From Pelagibacterales bacterium SAG-MED15 (lineage in GTDB: Bacteria > Pseudomonadota > Alphaproteobacteria > Pelagibacterales > Pelagibacteraceae), in NCBI GenBank assembly GCA_014654065.1, contig JACWDM010000001.1, positions 1 to 64,000 of the forward strand: a stretch of DNA of 64,000 nucleotides, given 5' to 3'. Both the position numbers and the translations under genes were made by a program. Below the pieces are notes generated by a model. That model did not search any database, was not told the DNA's origin, and was given only the letters and a program-made list of their open reading frames with translations. This document shows positions 1 through 9,737 of the stretch, in pieces (position 1 is the stretch's first letter; each line of letters starts with the position of its first letter).

Positions 1-999
1 ACAAAAATTGATCCTACGATTATTAATGGTGGAGTTTTAAATTCATTTAATAGTTCAGCAAGATTAGGTAATAGTAACTGGAGTATACTGGAGCTAGATG
101 AGTCAGATGGAAGTTTTTTAGAGGTCCTCCCAACATACTCTATAATCACTAATATTGATAGAGAGCATATGGACTATTATAAAACTATGGATAATTTAAA
201 GGAGTTATTTAAAAAATTTTTGGAAAAAGTTCCCTCATTCGGAAAATCATTTATTTGTAACGATGATAAAATTAATAGAGAAATAATTAAAAAATTAAAG
301 AATAAAAATTTTTATACTTATGGCACAAAATATAATTCAAATTTTCAAATTAATAATATTTTACAAAATAAAAATTTTTCAAAATTTAATTTAAAAATTT
401 TAATGCCAGGTAAAAAAAAATTTTTCATTAAAAATATAAAAATACCAATTTTAGGTATGCATAATATCAGAAATACAACAGCAGCTATTGCAGTTGCTAT
501 TACTATAGGAATATCTTCAAACATTATTAAAAAAGGCTTGTCAAACTTCAAAGGAGTTCAGAGAAGATTTAATAAAATATTTACTTTTAAAGGAGTAGAT
601 TACTATGATGATTACGCACATCATCCCAGCGAAATAAAAGAGGTGTTAAATGGTGTTCGAACAGCTTATAAAAAAAAAAAAATTGTGTGCATTTTTCAAC
701 CACATAGAATCTCTCGTTTAAGGGATTTAAAAAAGGATTTTACTTTATCTTTTAAGAATTCTGACCAGGTAATTTTATGCCCAATATTTGCAGCTGGAGA
801 AAAAATGAAGTTAGGATTTAATTATTACGACTTCGCAAAAGATATTGCTAAAAATTCAAAAGTAGAATTATTCCTAGTTAAAGACAAAAATAATTTAGCC
901 AGATTTATAAAACAAAATATTCATGGAAATAAAATAGTAATTGGTATGGGCGCTGGATCTATCTCAAATTGGGTAAGAGATCTACCAAATCTTGTATGA
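1..999 (+). CDS. murC: UDP-N-acetylmuramate--L-alanine ligase MurC, 3' part
   Basis: Cytoplasmic Mur ligase that adds L-alanine to UDP-MurNAc, the first peptide step of peptidoglycan synthesis. The reading frame is open from base 1 to the TGA at 997-999, so the gene is cut by the window edge and the N-terminal UDP-binding domain and most of the ATP loop are outside. Visible Mur-ligase signatures are DESDGSFL, TNIDREHMDYY, the HNIRNTTAA stretch of the central domain, and DDYAHHPSEI and FQPHR of the C-terminal domain. The next gene starts inside its stop (ATGA-type overlap), as expected in a mur-ddl-fts operon. Confidence 0.95.
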   Translation, partial: TKIDPTIINGGVLNSFNSSARLGNSNWSILELDESDGSFLEVLPTYSIITNIDREHMDYYKTMDNLKELFKKFLEKVPSFGKSFICNDDKINREIIKKLKNKNFYTYGTKYNSNFQINNILQNKNFSKFNLKILMPGKKKFFIKNIKIPILGMHNIRNTTAAIAVAITIGISSNIIKKGLSNFKGVQRRFNKIFTFKGVDYYDDYAHHPSEIKEVLNGVRTAYKKKKIVCIFQPHRISRLRDLKKDFTLSFKNSDQVILCPIFAAGEKMKLGFNYYDFAKDIAKNSKVELFLVKDKNNLARFIKQNIHGNKIVIGMGAGSISNWVRDLPNLV

Positions 1000-1906
1000 T
1001 GGACAAAAATAAATTTGAAAATTTTTCAAAGCAAATAATTAGTAAACTTGAATTTGATTTTAGCATCAAAAATTTTAACTGGTTTAACATAGGAGGGAAT
1101 GTAAAAGTTTTTTTAAACCTGATAGTTTAAATGATCTAGTCTTATTTCTTAAAAATTTTGGAAATAGTCAAAAAATTTTTATTTTAGGAGCAGGTTCAAA
1201 TATACTATTTACTGATAAAAGTTTTGATGGTGTTGTATTAAAACTAGGCAAAAATTTTAAAAATATTTCAATATTACCAAATAATGTGATTATAGCAGGT
1301 AGTGCCGTTTTAGATCATAAATTGTCAAATTTTGCTATGGAAAATGGAATAGGAGGCCTTGAATTTTTATCATGTATTCCTGGAACAGTAGGCGGAGGAT
1401 TAAAAATAAATTCTGGTTGTTTTGGCAGAGAATTTAAAGATATTTTATTATCTGTGCAAGTCATTGATAGAAAAGGTATTATTCAAACAATACCCGCATC
1501 AAAAATTAAATTTGGATATCGACATAGTCCCCTTGATAAAAATTTAATTTATTTAAGTGCTTCTTTTCAAGGAACAAAAAAAAACAAGCAAGACATAGAA
1601 AAAACAATAAATGAATTTAAAGAAGAAAAAAATAAAAGGCAGCCTAGCAAAATAAAAACAGGAGGTAGTACATTTAAAAATCCAATAGGAAAAACTAAAC
1701 TTAAAGTATGGGAATTAATTAAAGATTCAGTATCTTTATCTAAAAATTTTGGTGATGCAAAAATATCAGATAAACATTGTAATTTTTTTATTAATTCAGG
1801 AAGTGCAAGATTTGAAGATATGATTAAATTAATTAGTTACGTAAAAAATAATGTAGAAAAAAAACAAGGCATCAAATTAGAAACTGAAATTGAAATTGTG
1901 GAATAA
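999..1906 (+). pseudogene. murB: UDP-N-acetylenolpyruvoylglucosamine reductase MurB, with apparent frameshift
   Basis: MurB is the FAD-dependent NADPH reductase that makes UDP-MurNAc. Translation from the ATG at 999 gives MDKNKFENF..NWFNIGG, the usual MurB opening, but hits a stop after a run of seven T (1108-1114). Adding one T there restores an uninterrupted frame: FKPDSLNDL, then FILGAGSNILFTD (the FAD-binding GAGSN motif), GIGGLEFLSCIPGTVGG, the SGCFGREF region and the C-terminal STFKNP and GDAKISDKHCNFFIN motifs, to the stop at 1906. An intact internal frame starting with GTG at 1286 would lack the start of the FAD domain. A one-base error in a homopolymer is the simplest explanation, since the enzyme is normally essential; true decay is less likely. 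Confidence 0.85.
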
Positions 1907-2824
1907 ATGAAAAAAATACTCATTCTAGGAGGCGGAATATCAAAAGAAAGAGAAATAAGTCTGGAGACATCAAAACAGGTTCAGAAAACTTTAAAAAAAA
2001 AATTTAAAACTAAAACTTGTGAGCCAGATAACAACCTGATTAAAAATATTAAGAAATTTAAACCAAATATTATATTTAATGCTTTGCATGGTAGATTTGG
2101 TGAAGATGGATATATTCAATCTATTCTAGAAAGGTTTAAAATTAGATATACGCATTCTGGAGTTATTTCCTCTTGTATAGCTATGAATAAAATTTTATCA
2201 AAAAAAATTTTTATAAAAAATAAAATACTTACACCAAAATATATAAAATTTAATTTTAACAAAAAAAATTTAAAATCAACAAAAATTATAACAAGTTTTA
2301 ATAAAAAACTTAAATTTCCACTAGTAATTAAACCGATTAATGAAGGATCAAGTGTGGATGTATTTATTTGTACAAAAAAAAATATTTTGTCAAATTTAAA
2401 AAAGCTAAAAAAATATCAAGAAATAATTATTGAAGAATACATTGGTGGTCGGGAGATACAGGTTGCTATATTGGGTAAAAAAAAATTAGGTGCAATAGAA
2501 TTAAAACCAAAAAGAAAATTTTATGATTATACTGCAAAATATAGCACAAATGCTAAAACAGAACATATAATACCAGTCGATATTGAAAAAAAATATCTAA
2601 ACAAAGTATTAGATTTAAGTTTGAAAGCTCATAAACTTTTAGGCTGTAGAGGAGTAACAAGATCAGATTTTAAATTTTATAAAAATAAATTTTATTTATT
2701 AGAAATTAATACTCAACCAGGTATGACTAAACTTTCTCTTGTACCTGAAATTGCAGCTTATAGAGGTATATCTTTTTATAAATTATTAGAATGGATAATA
2801 AATGACGCTTCAATTAATAGATAA
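1907..2824 (+). CDS. ddl: D-alanine--D-alanine ligase
   Basis: ATP-grasp enzyme joining two D-alanines for the end of the peptidoglycan stem peptide. The 305-aa length is typical of DdlB. N-terminal GGGISKEREISLETS matches the family opening; NALHGRFGEDG, KPINEGSSVDV (ATP-grasp loop), EYIGGREIQVAIL and the metal-binding EINTQPGMT near the C-terminus are all present. It follows murB with no gap and its 3' end overlaps ftsQ by 23 nt, so the genes are probably one transcript. Confidence 0.95.
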   Translation: MKKILILGGGISKEREISLETSKQVQKTLKKKFKTKTCEPDNNLIKNIKKFKPNIIFNALHGRFGEDGYIQSILERFKIRYTHSGVISSCIAMNKILSKKIFIKNKILTPKYIKFNFNKKNLKSTKIITSFNKKLKFPLVIKPINEGSSVDVFICTKKNILSNLKKLKKYQEIIIEEYIGGREIQVAILGKKKLGAIELKPKRKFYDYTAKYSTNAKTEHIIPVDIEKKYLNKVLDLSLKAHKLLGCRGVTRSDFKFYKNKFYLLEINTQPGMTKLSLVPEIAAYRGISFYKLLEWIINDASINR

Positions 2825-3470
2825 AATAAAAAAGATTCCTATATATATAATTCTATTATTTTTTTTATCAACAACTTACAATTCTCAGCTTGCAAAGAAC
2901 CTAAATGAAATATTTAAAATAAAAAAAGTTGAAATTAAAAATAATTTATACAAGCAAGAATTTAGTAATTTAATTGACCAAAATATATTTAAAATAAATA
3001 AAAAACATATTATGAATAATATTATAAAATTTCCGATATTAGAAAAATTTAAAATTAATAAAATATATCCCAATACAATTAGCATTTCTTTAATTGAAAC
3101 AAAAATACTGGCTAAGTTTTATATTAAAGAAGATTTATTTTATATCGGTGCAAATGGAAATATTTTTAAAATTAAAAATGATAACCATAAAGTTTTATTA
3201 ATAGAGGGGAATTATAATTTAAATAAATTTAATTTATTTTTAAAAAATATAATGATTTCTAATTTAAATTTTGACTCAATAGAAAAATTAATTTTTTACC
3301 CTTCATATAGATGGGATGTAGTTTTTGAAAATAAAACAATTCTAAAACTACCAAATAAGGAATTACAAAAAAACCTTCAAACAGCAGAAATTTTACTTCA
3401 AAAAGATGAGTTTAAAGGAAAAGTAATTGATTTGAGAATTAATAACAAAGTTATAGTTTCTAATGAATAG
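2802..3470 (+). CDS. ftsQ: Cell division protein FtsQ (DivIB family)
   Basis: Bitopic inner-membrane divisome protein that links early and late division proteins. The 222-aa protein has one hydrophobic segment at about residues 12-28, then a POTRA-like region beginning IKKVEIKNN, followed by an FtsQ-type beta domain. Identification rests on topology and on its place between ddl and ftsA, the conserved alphaproteobacterial order, because FtsQ diverges fast. The start overlaps the end of ddl. It overlaps ftsA by 8 nt. Confidence 0.85.
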   Translation: MTLQLIDKIKKIPIYIILLFFLSTTYNSQLAKNLNEIFKIKKVEIKNNLYKQEFSNLIDQNIFKINKKHIMNNIIKFPILEKFKINKIYPNTISISLIETKILAKFYIKEDLFYIGANGNIFKIKNDNHKVLLIEGNYNLNKFNLFLKNIMISNLNFDSIEKLIFYPSYRWDVVFENKTILKLPNKELQKNLQTAEILLQKDEFKGKVIDLRINNKVIVSNE

Positions 3471-4161
3471 CGAAATTTTTTTTAACTTATCAACTGATAA
3501 GATATCAATTATTGTTTTTGATAAAGATAAAAAAGAAGATATTTATAATAAAACTCAAAATTTCGATAAATCTTTGTCTAAAGATATTTTTATTAAAAAA
3601 AATTTAAATTCTACTTTAGAAAAACAAATTTTATATATTGAAAAAATAATTGGTAGGTCATTAAATAAAATTAATTTAATGATAGATGATTCAAGCGATT
3701 TGGTAATTACAGCATCATCAAAAAAAAACTATGATAAAAAACCAGTTCAAAAAAGTCAGATTGAGTATCTTATACAGGATTTAAAACAACAAATTCAGAA
3801 AAGCAACCAAGAATTAAAAATTTTACACGTAGTTGTTAATAATTTTATTCTTGATGGAGACATATTTAAAGAAATACCTTTAAATAAATTCTGCAATAAT
3901 CTGGTTGTTGAAGTTAAATTTATATGTATAAAAAAAAATTTGATAAGTTTTATCGAAGATATTTTTAGTAGATACCAAATTGAGATAAGGTCAATTATAA
4001 GTACTAAATATGCTAAGTCCCTAGTTGCAAATTATACAATCAATATCCAGGAAGCTAGGTCGATGATATTGAGTGGCTCTAACTATAATGAAGTTCTAGT
4101 TTCGCCAAAAAAAACAGGTAAGTTGGGCTTTTTTGAAAGAATTTTCCATTTGTTATCGTAG
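3463..4161 (+). CDS. ftsA: Short FtsA-like protein lacking the second actin lobe
   Basis: FtsA is the actin-like protein that tethers FtsZ to the membrane and is normally about 400-430 aa; this one has 232. The N-terminal strand region (about 1-75) is a weak actin-like start. Residues about 78-192 look like the 1C/SHS2 domain, with ILHVVVNNFILDG matching the ILHV..(D/N)..(I/L)D pattern and RSIISTKYAKSLVANYT its end. The usual DIGGGTTD phosphate-2 motif and all of lobe 2 are absent. The protein nevertheless ends in an amphipathic tail, LGFFERIFHLLS, resembling the FtsA membrane-targeting helix. Position after ftsQ and before lpxC supports the call. No frame in the region encodes the missing part, so this looks like a domain deletion rather than a frameshift. 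Confidence 0.75.
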   Translation: MNSEIFFNLSTDKISIIVFDKDKKEDIYNKTQNFDKSLSKDIFIKKNLNSTLEKQILYIEKIIGRSLNKINLMIDDSSDLVITASSKKNYDKKPVQKSQIEYLIQDLKQQIQKSNQELKILHVVVNNFILDGDIFKEIPLNKFCNNLVVEVKFICIKKNLISFIEDIFSRYQIEIRSIISTKYAKSLVANYTINIQEARSMILSGSNYNEVLVSPKKTGKLGFFERIFHLLS

Positions 4162-4222
4162 TTGTATTTTATTGTAACATTAGTTGTCTGTCTTAATTTT
4201 TCTAGCGCTCTATAAAGTTATT

Positions 4223-5143
4223 ATGTCTATTCTAAACCAGAAAACTATTAAATCAAAAATTGAATTTAGTGGAATAACTTTGCACAAAGGTAAAATTGCA
4301 AATGTAAAAATATTACCATCTGAGCCTAACTCAGGAATTATCTTTAAAAGAGTTGATCTAAAATCAAAAAATATTGTTATTCCAAGTTATCAAAATGTTT
4401 CTGATGCAACTTTATGCACTACCTTATCTAATGAATTTGGAGTTAATGTATCAACAGTAGAACATTTAATGGCCGCTTTATATGGTAAAGGAGTAGATAA
4501 TGCTATAATTGAAATCGATCAGGACGAACTTCCAATTATGGATGGTTCCTCAAAATTTTTTGTTAAGGCTATCGATAAAGCTGGACTTACAGTAAGTGAA
4601 GTTCCAATTAAGATTATTAAAATTCTTAAAAAAGTAGAAATAAAGCATGAAAATAAATTTATAACTATTGAACCATCGAGAACATCACTCGAGATTGATT
4701 TTGAAATTAAATTTAACAATCCATTAATTGGGGTCCAACAAAATAAGATCAATGTATACGAGACTGAACTTAATGAAATTTATAATTCTAGAACATTTTG
4801 TTTGTACGAAGATGTTGAAAAATTAAGAAAAATGAATTTTGCTAAAGGTGGCTCTCTTGAAAATGCAATAGTTGTTAAAAATGATAAAGTTTTAAACAAA
4901 GATGGACTAAGAAATAAAAAAGAATTTGTTAATCATAAAATTCTTGATTGTATGGGGGACCTTTACTTGTCAGGTTATAAAATCGTTGGAAAAATTATTT
5001 GCTCTCAAGGTGGTCATAAATTGACAAATGAACTTTTGAGAGAAGTTTTCAAAGATAATCAAAATTTCTCGATTTTTGAGTTAAAGGAAAAAAATATTCC
5101 TCACGCATTTATCAACAAAACAGCTCTAAAATCGATAGCATAA
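4223..5143 (+). CDS. lpxC: UDP-3-O-acyl-N-acetylglucosamine deacetylase
   Basis: Zinc amidase for the committed step of lipid A synthesis. The ATG at 4223 is preferred over an upstream TTG at 4184 because it gives 306 aa, the family length, beginning MSILNQKTI. Motifs seen include EFSGITLHKG, STVEHLMAALYGKGVDNA (first zinc His), EIDQDELPIMDGSS, SRTFCLYEDVEKLR and the zinc-binding VNHKILDCMGDLYLSG near the C-terminus. In most relatives ftsZ lies between ftsA and lpxC; here only about 60 nt separate them. Presence of lpxC implies lipopolysaccharide. Confidence 0.95.
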   Translation: MSILNQKTIKSKIEFSGITLHKGKIANVKILPSEPNSGIIFKRVDLKSKNIVIPSYQNVSDATLCTTLSNEFGVNVSTVEHLMAALYGKGVDNAIIEIDQDELPIMDGSSKFFVKAIDKAGLTVSEVPIKIIKILKKVEIKHENKFITIEPSRTSLEIDFEIKFNNPLIGVQQNKINVYETELNEIYNSRTFCLYEDVEKLRKMNFAKGGSLENAIVVKNDKVLNKDGLRNKKEFVNHKILDCMGDLYLSGYKIVGKIICSQGGHKLTNELLREVFKDNQNFSIFELKEKNIPHAFINKTALKSIA

Positions 5144-5183
5144 AAATATTTCGAGTTTTTAATTTTTCTGTTAAAAAATAGAA

Positions 5184-6020
5184 ATGAAAAATTCACTATA
5201 CTATTTTATCATATTATTGTTTTTATTTTCGTGTTCATCAAAAGATAACGATAAAGTATCAATATTAAAAGAAAAGGACCTAGAGCTTCAGATGATTGAA
5301 GTTTATAAAGACGGATTTAAAGAACTCGAAAAAGGTGATGTTATTTATGCATCAAGAAAGTTTAATGAGGTAGAGTTGTTATATCCACAGTCAGAATGGG
5401 CTTCTAAATCAATTCTTATGGCCGCATACGCTTTTTATTCTCAGAATTATTATGAAAGATCTATTAGTGAATTAAAAAGATTTATATCAAAATATCCTAA
5501 ACATAAAAATATGGATTATGCATATTTTTTATTAGCAATGAATTATTATGAAAATATTGTTGATGAAAAAAAAGATTTAGAACCTTTACTTTTATCAAAA
5601 GAAAAATTTGAGTTTGTAATTAAAAATTATCCAGAAACAGATTTTGCTCAAGATTCAATTTATAAGATTGGCTTAATTCAAGATGTATTAGCCTCAAAAG
5701 AAATGTATATTGGAAAATACTACCTTAAAAGAAAAAAGTGGGCTGCTGCAATTAATAGATTTAAAACAATTTTAGTAGATTATGACACTACCGTATATGT
5801 AGAAGAAGCCCTACATAGACTAGTCGAGGCACATTATAAAATTGGATTAATAAGTGAAGCTGAAAAATACGCAAGTGTTTTAGGCTATAATTATCAGTCT
5901 AGTGAATGGTATGAAGAAACATATAAAATTTTTAATAAAGAATATAAAACAGCCGAATTAATTAAAAAAGATAAGGATAAAAAATCAATTTTTAAAAAAT
6001 TTAAAAATATTTTTAAATGA
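5184..6020 (+). CDS. bamD: Outer membrane assembly lipoprotein BamD
   Basis: TPR lipoprotein of the BAM complex that inserts outer-membrane beta barrels. The N-terminus has a lipoprotein signal with lipobox LFSC (Cys about residue 17). The 278-aa body contains TPR-like repeats (YASRKFNEVELLYPQSEWA, SISELKRFISKYP, AINRFKTILVDYD), as in BamD/ComL. It follows lpxC, as in other alphaproteobacteria. The recN gene often found after bamD is absent; ligA starts 4 nt before the stop codon ends. Confidence 0.9.
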   Translation: MKNSLYYFIILLFLFSCSSKDNDKVSILKEKDLELQMIEVYKDGFKELEKGDVIYASRKFNEVELLYPQSEWASKSILMAAYAFYSQNYYERSISELKRFISKYPKHKNMDYAYFLLAMNYYENIVDEKKDLEPLLLSKEKFEFVIKNYPETDFAQDSIYKIGLIQDVLASKEMYIGKYYLKRKKWAAAINRFKTILVDYDTTVYVEEALHRLVEAHYKIGLISEAEKYASVLGYNYQSSEWYEETYKIFNKEYKTAELIKKDKDKKSIFKKFKNIFK

Positions 6021-8056
6021 TCAAAAAAAAAAATTCTGAAATTGAAAAAGATTATCTAAAAAAAATCAATAAAATTCAAAAGCTGAATAAGGCTTATTAT
6101 ATTAACAGCAAACCAATTGTTGAAGATAAGATTTACGATGAATTAAAAAAAAATATTTTAGATCTAGAAAAAAAATATTATTTTCTTAAAAATGAGATGT
6201 CTCCATCAACTTCAGTTGGTTACAAACCCTCAAAAAATTTTAAAAAAGTTCGTCATATGACACCAATGTTATCACTTGGTAATGTCTTTAAAAGGGATGA
6301 TCTGATAAATTTTGAAAAGAAAATTTATAATTTTTTAAGCTTTAATCATAATACAAAAATAGAATATAGTGTAGAACCGAAAATTGATGGAATATCCGCA
6401 TCTTTATTCTATAAAGATGGAAAATTTATTCAGGGATTATCACGTGGAGATGGTGTTCAAGGTGAAGATATTACTGAAAATTTAAAAACGATTGAAGATA
6501 TACCAAAAGGTTTAAATGGAAAAGATTACCCTCATGAAATTGACATTAGAGGTGAGGTATTTATTAATAATTCAGATTTTGAAAATTTAAAAAATAAGTT
6601 TGCTAATCCAAGGAATGCAGCATCAGGTTCTCTAAGACAAAAAGATCCAAAAGAAACTAAGAAAATCCCATTAAGGTTCGTTGCCTATACTTTTGGATAT
6701 TCAAAAGATTTAAAAATTAACAATCAATTTGAATTTTTAGTAAGCTTAAAAAAATGGGGATTTAAAACTAACGAATTTAATAAAGTTATTTCTGGAATAG
6801 AAAATTTAATAAACAATCACAAAAAAATTGAGGAGCAAAGAAATAAAATAGACTTTGATATAGATGGATTAGTTTACAAAGTTAACGATTTCAATCTTCA
6901 AAAGAGATTAGGATATGCCGCAAATGCACCTAGATGGGCCGTAGCTCACAAGTTTTCAGCTAATAAATCAATTTCTGAAATCTTAAAAATTGAAATTCAG
7001 ATTGGGAGAACAGGGGCTTTGACACCTGTTGCTAAAATAAAGCCAGTTAACATAGGCGGTGTACTAGTTTCAAATGCAACATTACATAACGAAGATGAAA
7101 TTAATAGAAAAGATATCAGATTAGGTGATACAGTAATAGTTGAAAGAGCAGGAGACGTCATTCCACACGTAATATCAGTTGATAAAAAGAGAAGAAATAA
7201 AAGTTCTAAAAAATTTATTTTTCCAAAAAAATGCCCCTGTGGTTTTGAAACAATTAAAGAATTTAATAAAATTACAAAAAAATTTGATGCAGTTAGAAGG
7301 TGTCCAGATAGAGGTTTTGAATGCGAAAAAATTGCAATAGAAAAGATTAAACATTTTGTATCAAAAGATGCATTTAATATTGACGGTTTTGGAAAAAAAA
7401 TTGTAGAAAGTTTTTGGGCTAAAAAATTGATAAGATATCCAAATGATATTTTTAATTTGAACTATAAGGTTATTTCAAAATTAGAAGGATGGGGAGATCT
7501 TTCAGTTGCAAATTTGAAATATTCAATTGAAACAAAAAAAAAAATCACTTTAAGTAAATTTATTTATTCTATGGGCATAAGGCATATTGGCCAGGAAAAT
7601 GCAAAGTTAATCTCTAAAAACTTAAATTCGTTTGAAAATTTTTTAAGCATGAAGAACCGATTGGATTTTAATCATCTATTAAATATTGATGGAATTGGTG
7701 ATACTCAAATTACGTCAATTCAAAATTTTTTTTCAAATAAAAAAAACTTGTTAATGCTTGAAAAATTTAAAAAAATTATAGAAATCCTTCCTGAAGAAGA
7801 GAATATTATTGGTGGTATTTTTAAAGACAAAACATTTATGCTAACTGGTAAACTTGAGGGAATAAGTAGAGCAGAAGCAAAATCTTTAATTGAAAAAAAC
7901 TCTGGAAAAATAAGTAGTAATGTAAATAAAAAATTAGACTATCTTGTTATTGGAGATAAACCAACGATTAGAAAAGTTAATGAGGCCAAAGAATTAAATA
8001 TTAATGTGATTTCACAAAAAGATTTTTTAAAAATGTTAAATTTTAAAGATTTTTAA
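6017..8056 (+). CDS. ligA: NAD-dependent DNA ligase LigA
   Basis: Seals nicks in replication and repair with NAD as cofactor. The 679 aa are full length. Order of domains: Ia, the adenylation domain with VEPKIDGISA (lysine nucleophile near residue 121) and SRGDGVQGEDIT, the OB fold (IGRTGALTPVA), a four-cysteine zinc finger (CPCG...RCPDRGFEC, about 405-437), helix-hairpin-helix repeats and a C-terminal BRCT domain (KTFMLTGKLEGISRAEA..., about 605-679). ATGA overlap with bamD. Its 3' end overlaps the convergent aminopeptidase P gene by 14 nt. Confidence 0.97.
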   Translation: MIKKKNSEIEKDYLKKINKIQKLNKAYYINSKPIVEDKIYDELKKNILDLEKKYYFLKNEMSPSTSVGYKPSKNFKKVRHMTPMLSLGNVFKRDDLINFEKKIYNFLSFNHNTKIEYSVEPKIDGISASLFYKDGKFIQGLSRGDGVQGEDITENLKTIEDIPKGLNGKDYPHEIDIRGEVFINNSDFENLKNKFANPRNAASGSLRQKDPKETKKIPLRFVAYTFGYSKDLKINNQFEFLVSLKKWGFKTNEFNKVISGIENLINNHKKIEEQRNKIDFDIDGLVYKVNDFNLQKRLGYAANAPRWAVAHKFSANKSISEILKIEIQIGRTGALTPVAKIKPVNIGGVLVSNATLHNEDEINRKDIRLGDTVIVERAGDVIPHVISVDKKRRNKSSKKFIFPKKCPCGFETIKEFNKITKKFDAVRRCPDRGFECEKIAIEKIKHFVSKDAFNIDGFGKKIVESFWAKKLIRYPNDIFNLNYKVISKLEGWGDLSVANLKYSIETKKKITLSKFIYSMGIRHIGQENAKLISKNLNSFENFLSMKNRLDFNHLLNIDGIGDTQITSIQNFFSNKKNLLMLEKFKKIIEILPEEENIIGGIFKDKTFMLTGKLEGISRAEAKSLIEKNSGKISSNVNKKLDYLVIGDKPTIRKVNEAKELNINVISQKDFLKMLNFKDF

Positions 8057-9737
8057 TAAGCCATTCTTTTTCATTTGGGTTTAAGAATTTTGACAATTTT
8101 TTATATACTGTCAAATGATAATCGAGAAGGTAACTTTTTTCTGATTTGTTTAAAAGATTATAATTAATTAAATCTTTATCAATTGGAGCCAAGGTTAAGT
8201 TTTCCCAAACTAATTTTTTACCTGATTTTTTTGCATATAATAAATTTTCTATTCTAATTCCAAATTTTCCCTTTTCATAGTATCCTGGTTCGTTACTCAT
8301 AATCATACCTTCTTCCAATTTAACTCTATTATTTTTTGATATTGATTGAGGTCCTTCATGAACATTTAAAAAATAACCTACACCATGTCCTGTCCCATGT
8401 TTGTAATCTAATTTATGTTGTTTTAAAAATTTACGTGCTTTTATATCCAGTTTATATCCGGCTGAGTATTTATTTAAATTACTTGTAGCAACAGCAATAT
8501 GACCTTTTAAAACTAGAGTAAAGATTTTTTTAATTCTACTTGATGGCTTTGAGAAGCATATTGTTCGTGTTACATCAGTCGTTCCATATTTGTATTGCCC
8601 ACCCGAGTCACATAAAAAAATATCTTTATTTTTAATTAATCTATTTGTTTCTTTAGATGCCCTATAGTGAACAATAGCTCCGTTTGGCCCTGATCCAGCA
8701 ATAGTATTAAAGCTAGGATATAAATAATTTTTATTTTTTTTTCTAAAATTTTCTAATTTTTTCTCTGCTTCTATTTCTGTTATTTTTGCTTTTGTTTTAT
8801 TCTTCATCCAAAATAAAAATTTAGTTAAAGCCACACCATCTTCGATGTGTGATTTAATCATATTTTTAATCTCTGTAGAATTTTTTTTTGATTTTAAAAT
8901 ATAGCAAGGATCTATATTACTTATTATTTTAAATTTTTTAGAAATAATATTTTCTTTTAAAATTGAACAGGTTTTACCATCAATAATAATTTTCTTACCG
9001 TTTAAACTTTTAACAAAAAATTTAAATTTTTTTGGATTTATAATTTGACAATTTAAGTTCTTTTGTTTTAATAAATTATTTAATTTTTTTTGCCTACATA
9101 CTAAAAAAATTTTTTTACTTTTATGAATAAAACAATTACAATTCGGTATAGGTGAAAAGGGCACATCTGAACCCCTAATATTTAACATCCAAGCTATATT
9201 TTCGGGGGCACTTATAAACAAATAATCAGAACTTTTTTTTCTTATAATATTTGTGACTGTAGATATTTTTGAGACATGATTTTTTCCTGTTGCGTTTTTT
9301 GGTAAAGAGTAAAATGGTTTCTCTTTATAAACATTAAAACTTCCTAAATTGTCTATAAGATTCTTATTTATTGATATAAAAAGTAAATTTTTTCCAAAAA
9401 AATAATTTAGATAATCTTTGGTAAATAAGTTTGGATCAAAACCTAATTTTATATTTCTAAAAATATTTTTTGGTAAAATTTTAGGTATTTCAATGATATT
9501 AAAATTTTTGCCAGATTCTTTTTTAGCTTGTAATGTATATCTTCCATCTACAAATAAATAATTTTTATTTTTTAATATTACAGCAATACCTGCAGATCCA
9601 CTAAAATTTGAAATTAACTTTAATCTGTCATACTTTACGTTTTCAGAAAAAAAATCATCATTTTTAGGAACTATATAACCATCAATATTATATTCCCATA
9701 AATTATTAACTAATTTTTTGAGTTTATCTTTTGTCAC
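8043..9737 (-). CDS. pepP: Xaa-Pro aminopeptidase (aminopeptidase P, family M24B)
   Basis: Dinuclear-metal peptidase removing N-terminal residues before proline. The 564-aa size and two creatinase-like N-terminal domains match the long aminopeptidase P form. Metal ligands of the pita-bread fold are visible: LCDSGGQYKYGTTDVTRT (two Asp), HGTGHGVG (His), NEPGYYEKGKFGIRIEN (two Glu). A C-terminal family extension (LAPIDKDLIN..., ending in NPNEKEWL) is present. Its start overlaps the stop of the upstream helicase gene by 4 nt, so both are probably co-transcribed. Confidence 0.92.
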   Translation of the reverse strand: MTKDKLKKLVNNLWEYNIDGYIVPKNDDFFSENVKYDRLKLISNFSGSAGIAVILKNKNYLFVDGRYTLQAKKESGKNFNIIEIPKILPKNIFRNIKLGFDPNLFTKDYLNYFFGKNLLFISINKNLIDNLGSFNVYKEKPFYSLPKNATGKNHVSKISTVTNIIRKKSSDYLFISAPENIAWMLNIRGSDVPFSPIPNCNCFIHKSKKIFLVCRQKKLNNLLKQKNLNCQIINPKKFKFFVKSLNGKKIIIDGKTCSILKENIISKKFKIISNIDPCYILKSKKNSTEIKNMIKSHIEDGVALTKFLFWMKNKTKAKITEIEAEKKLENFRKKNKNYLYPSFNTIAGSGPNGAIVHYRASKETNRLIKNKDIFLCDSGGQYKYGTTDVTRTICFSKPSSRIKKIFTLVLKGHIAVATSNLNKYSAGYKLDIKARKFLKQHKLDYKHGTGHGVGYFLNVHEGPQSISKNNRVKLEEGMIMSNEPGYYEKGKFGIRIENLLYAKKSGKKLVWENLTLAPIDKDLINYNLLNKSEKSYLLDYHLTVYKKLSKFLNPNEKEWLIKNL

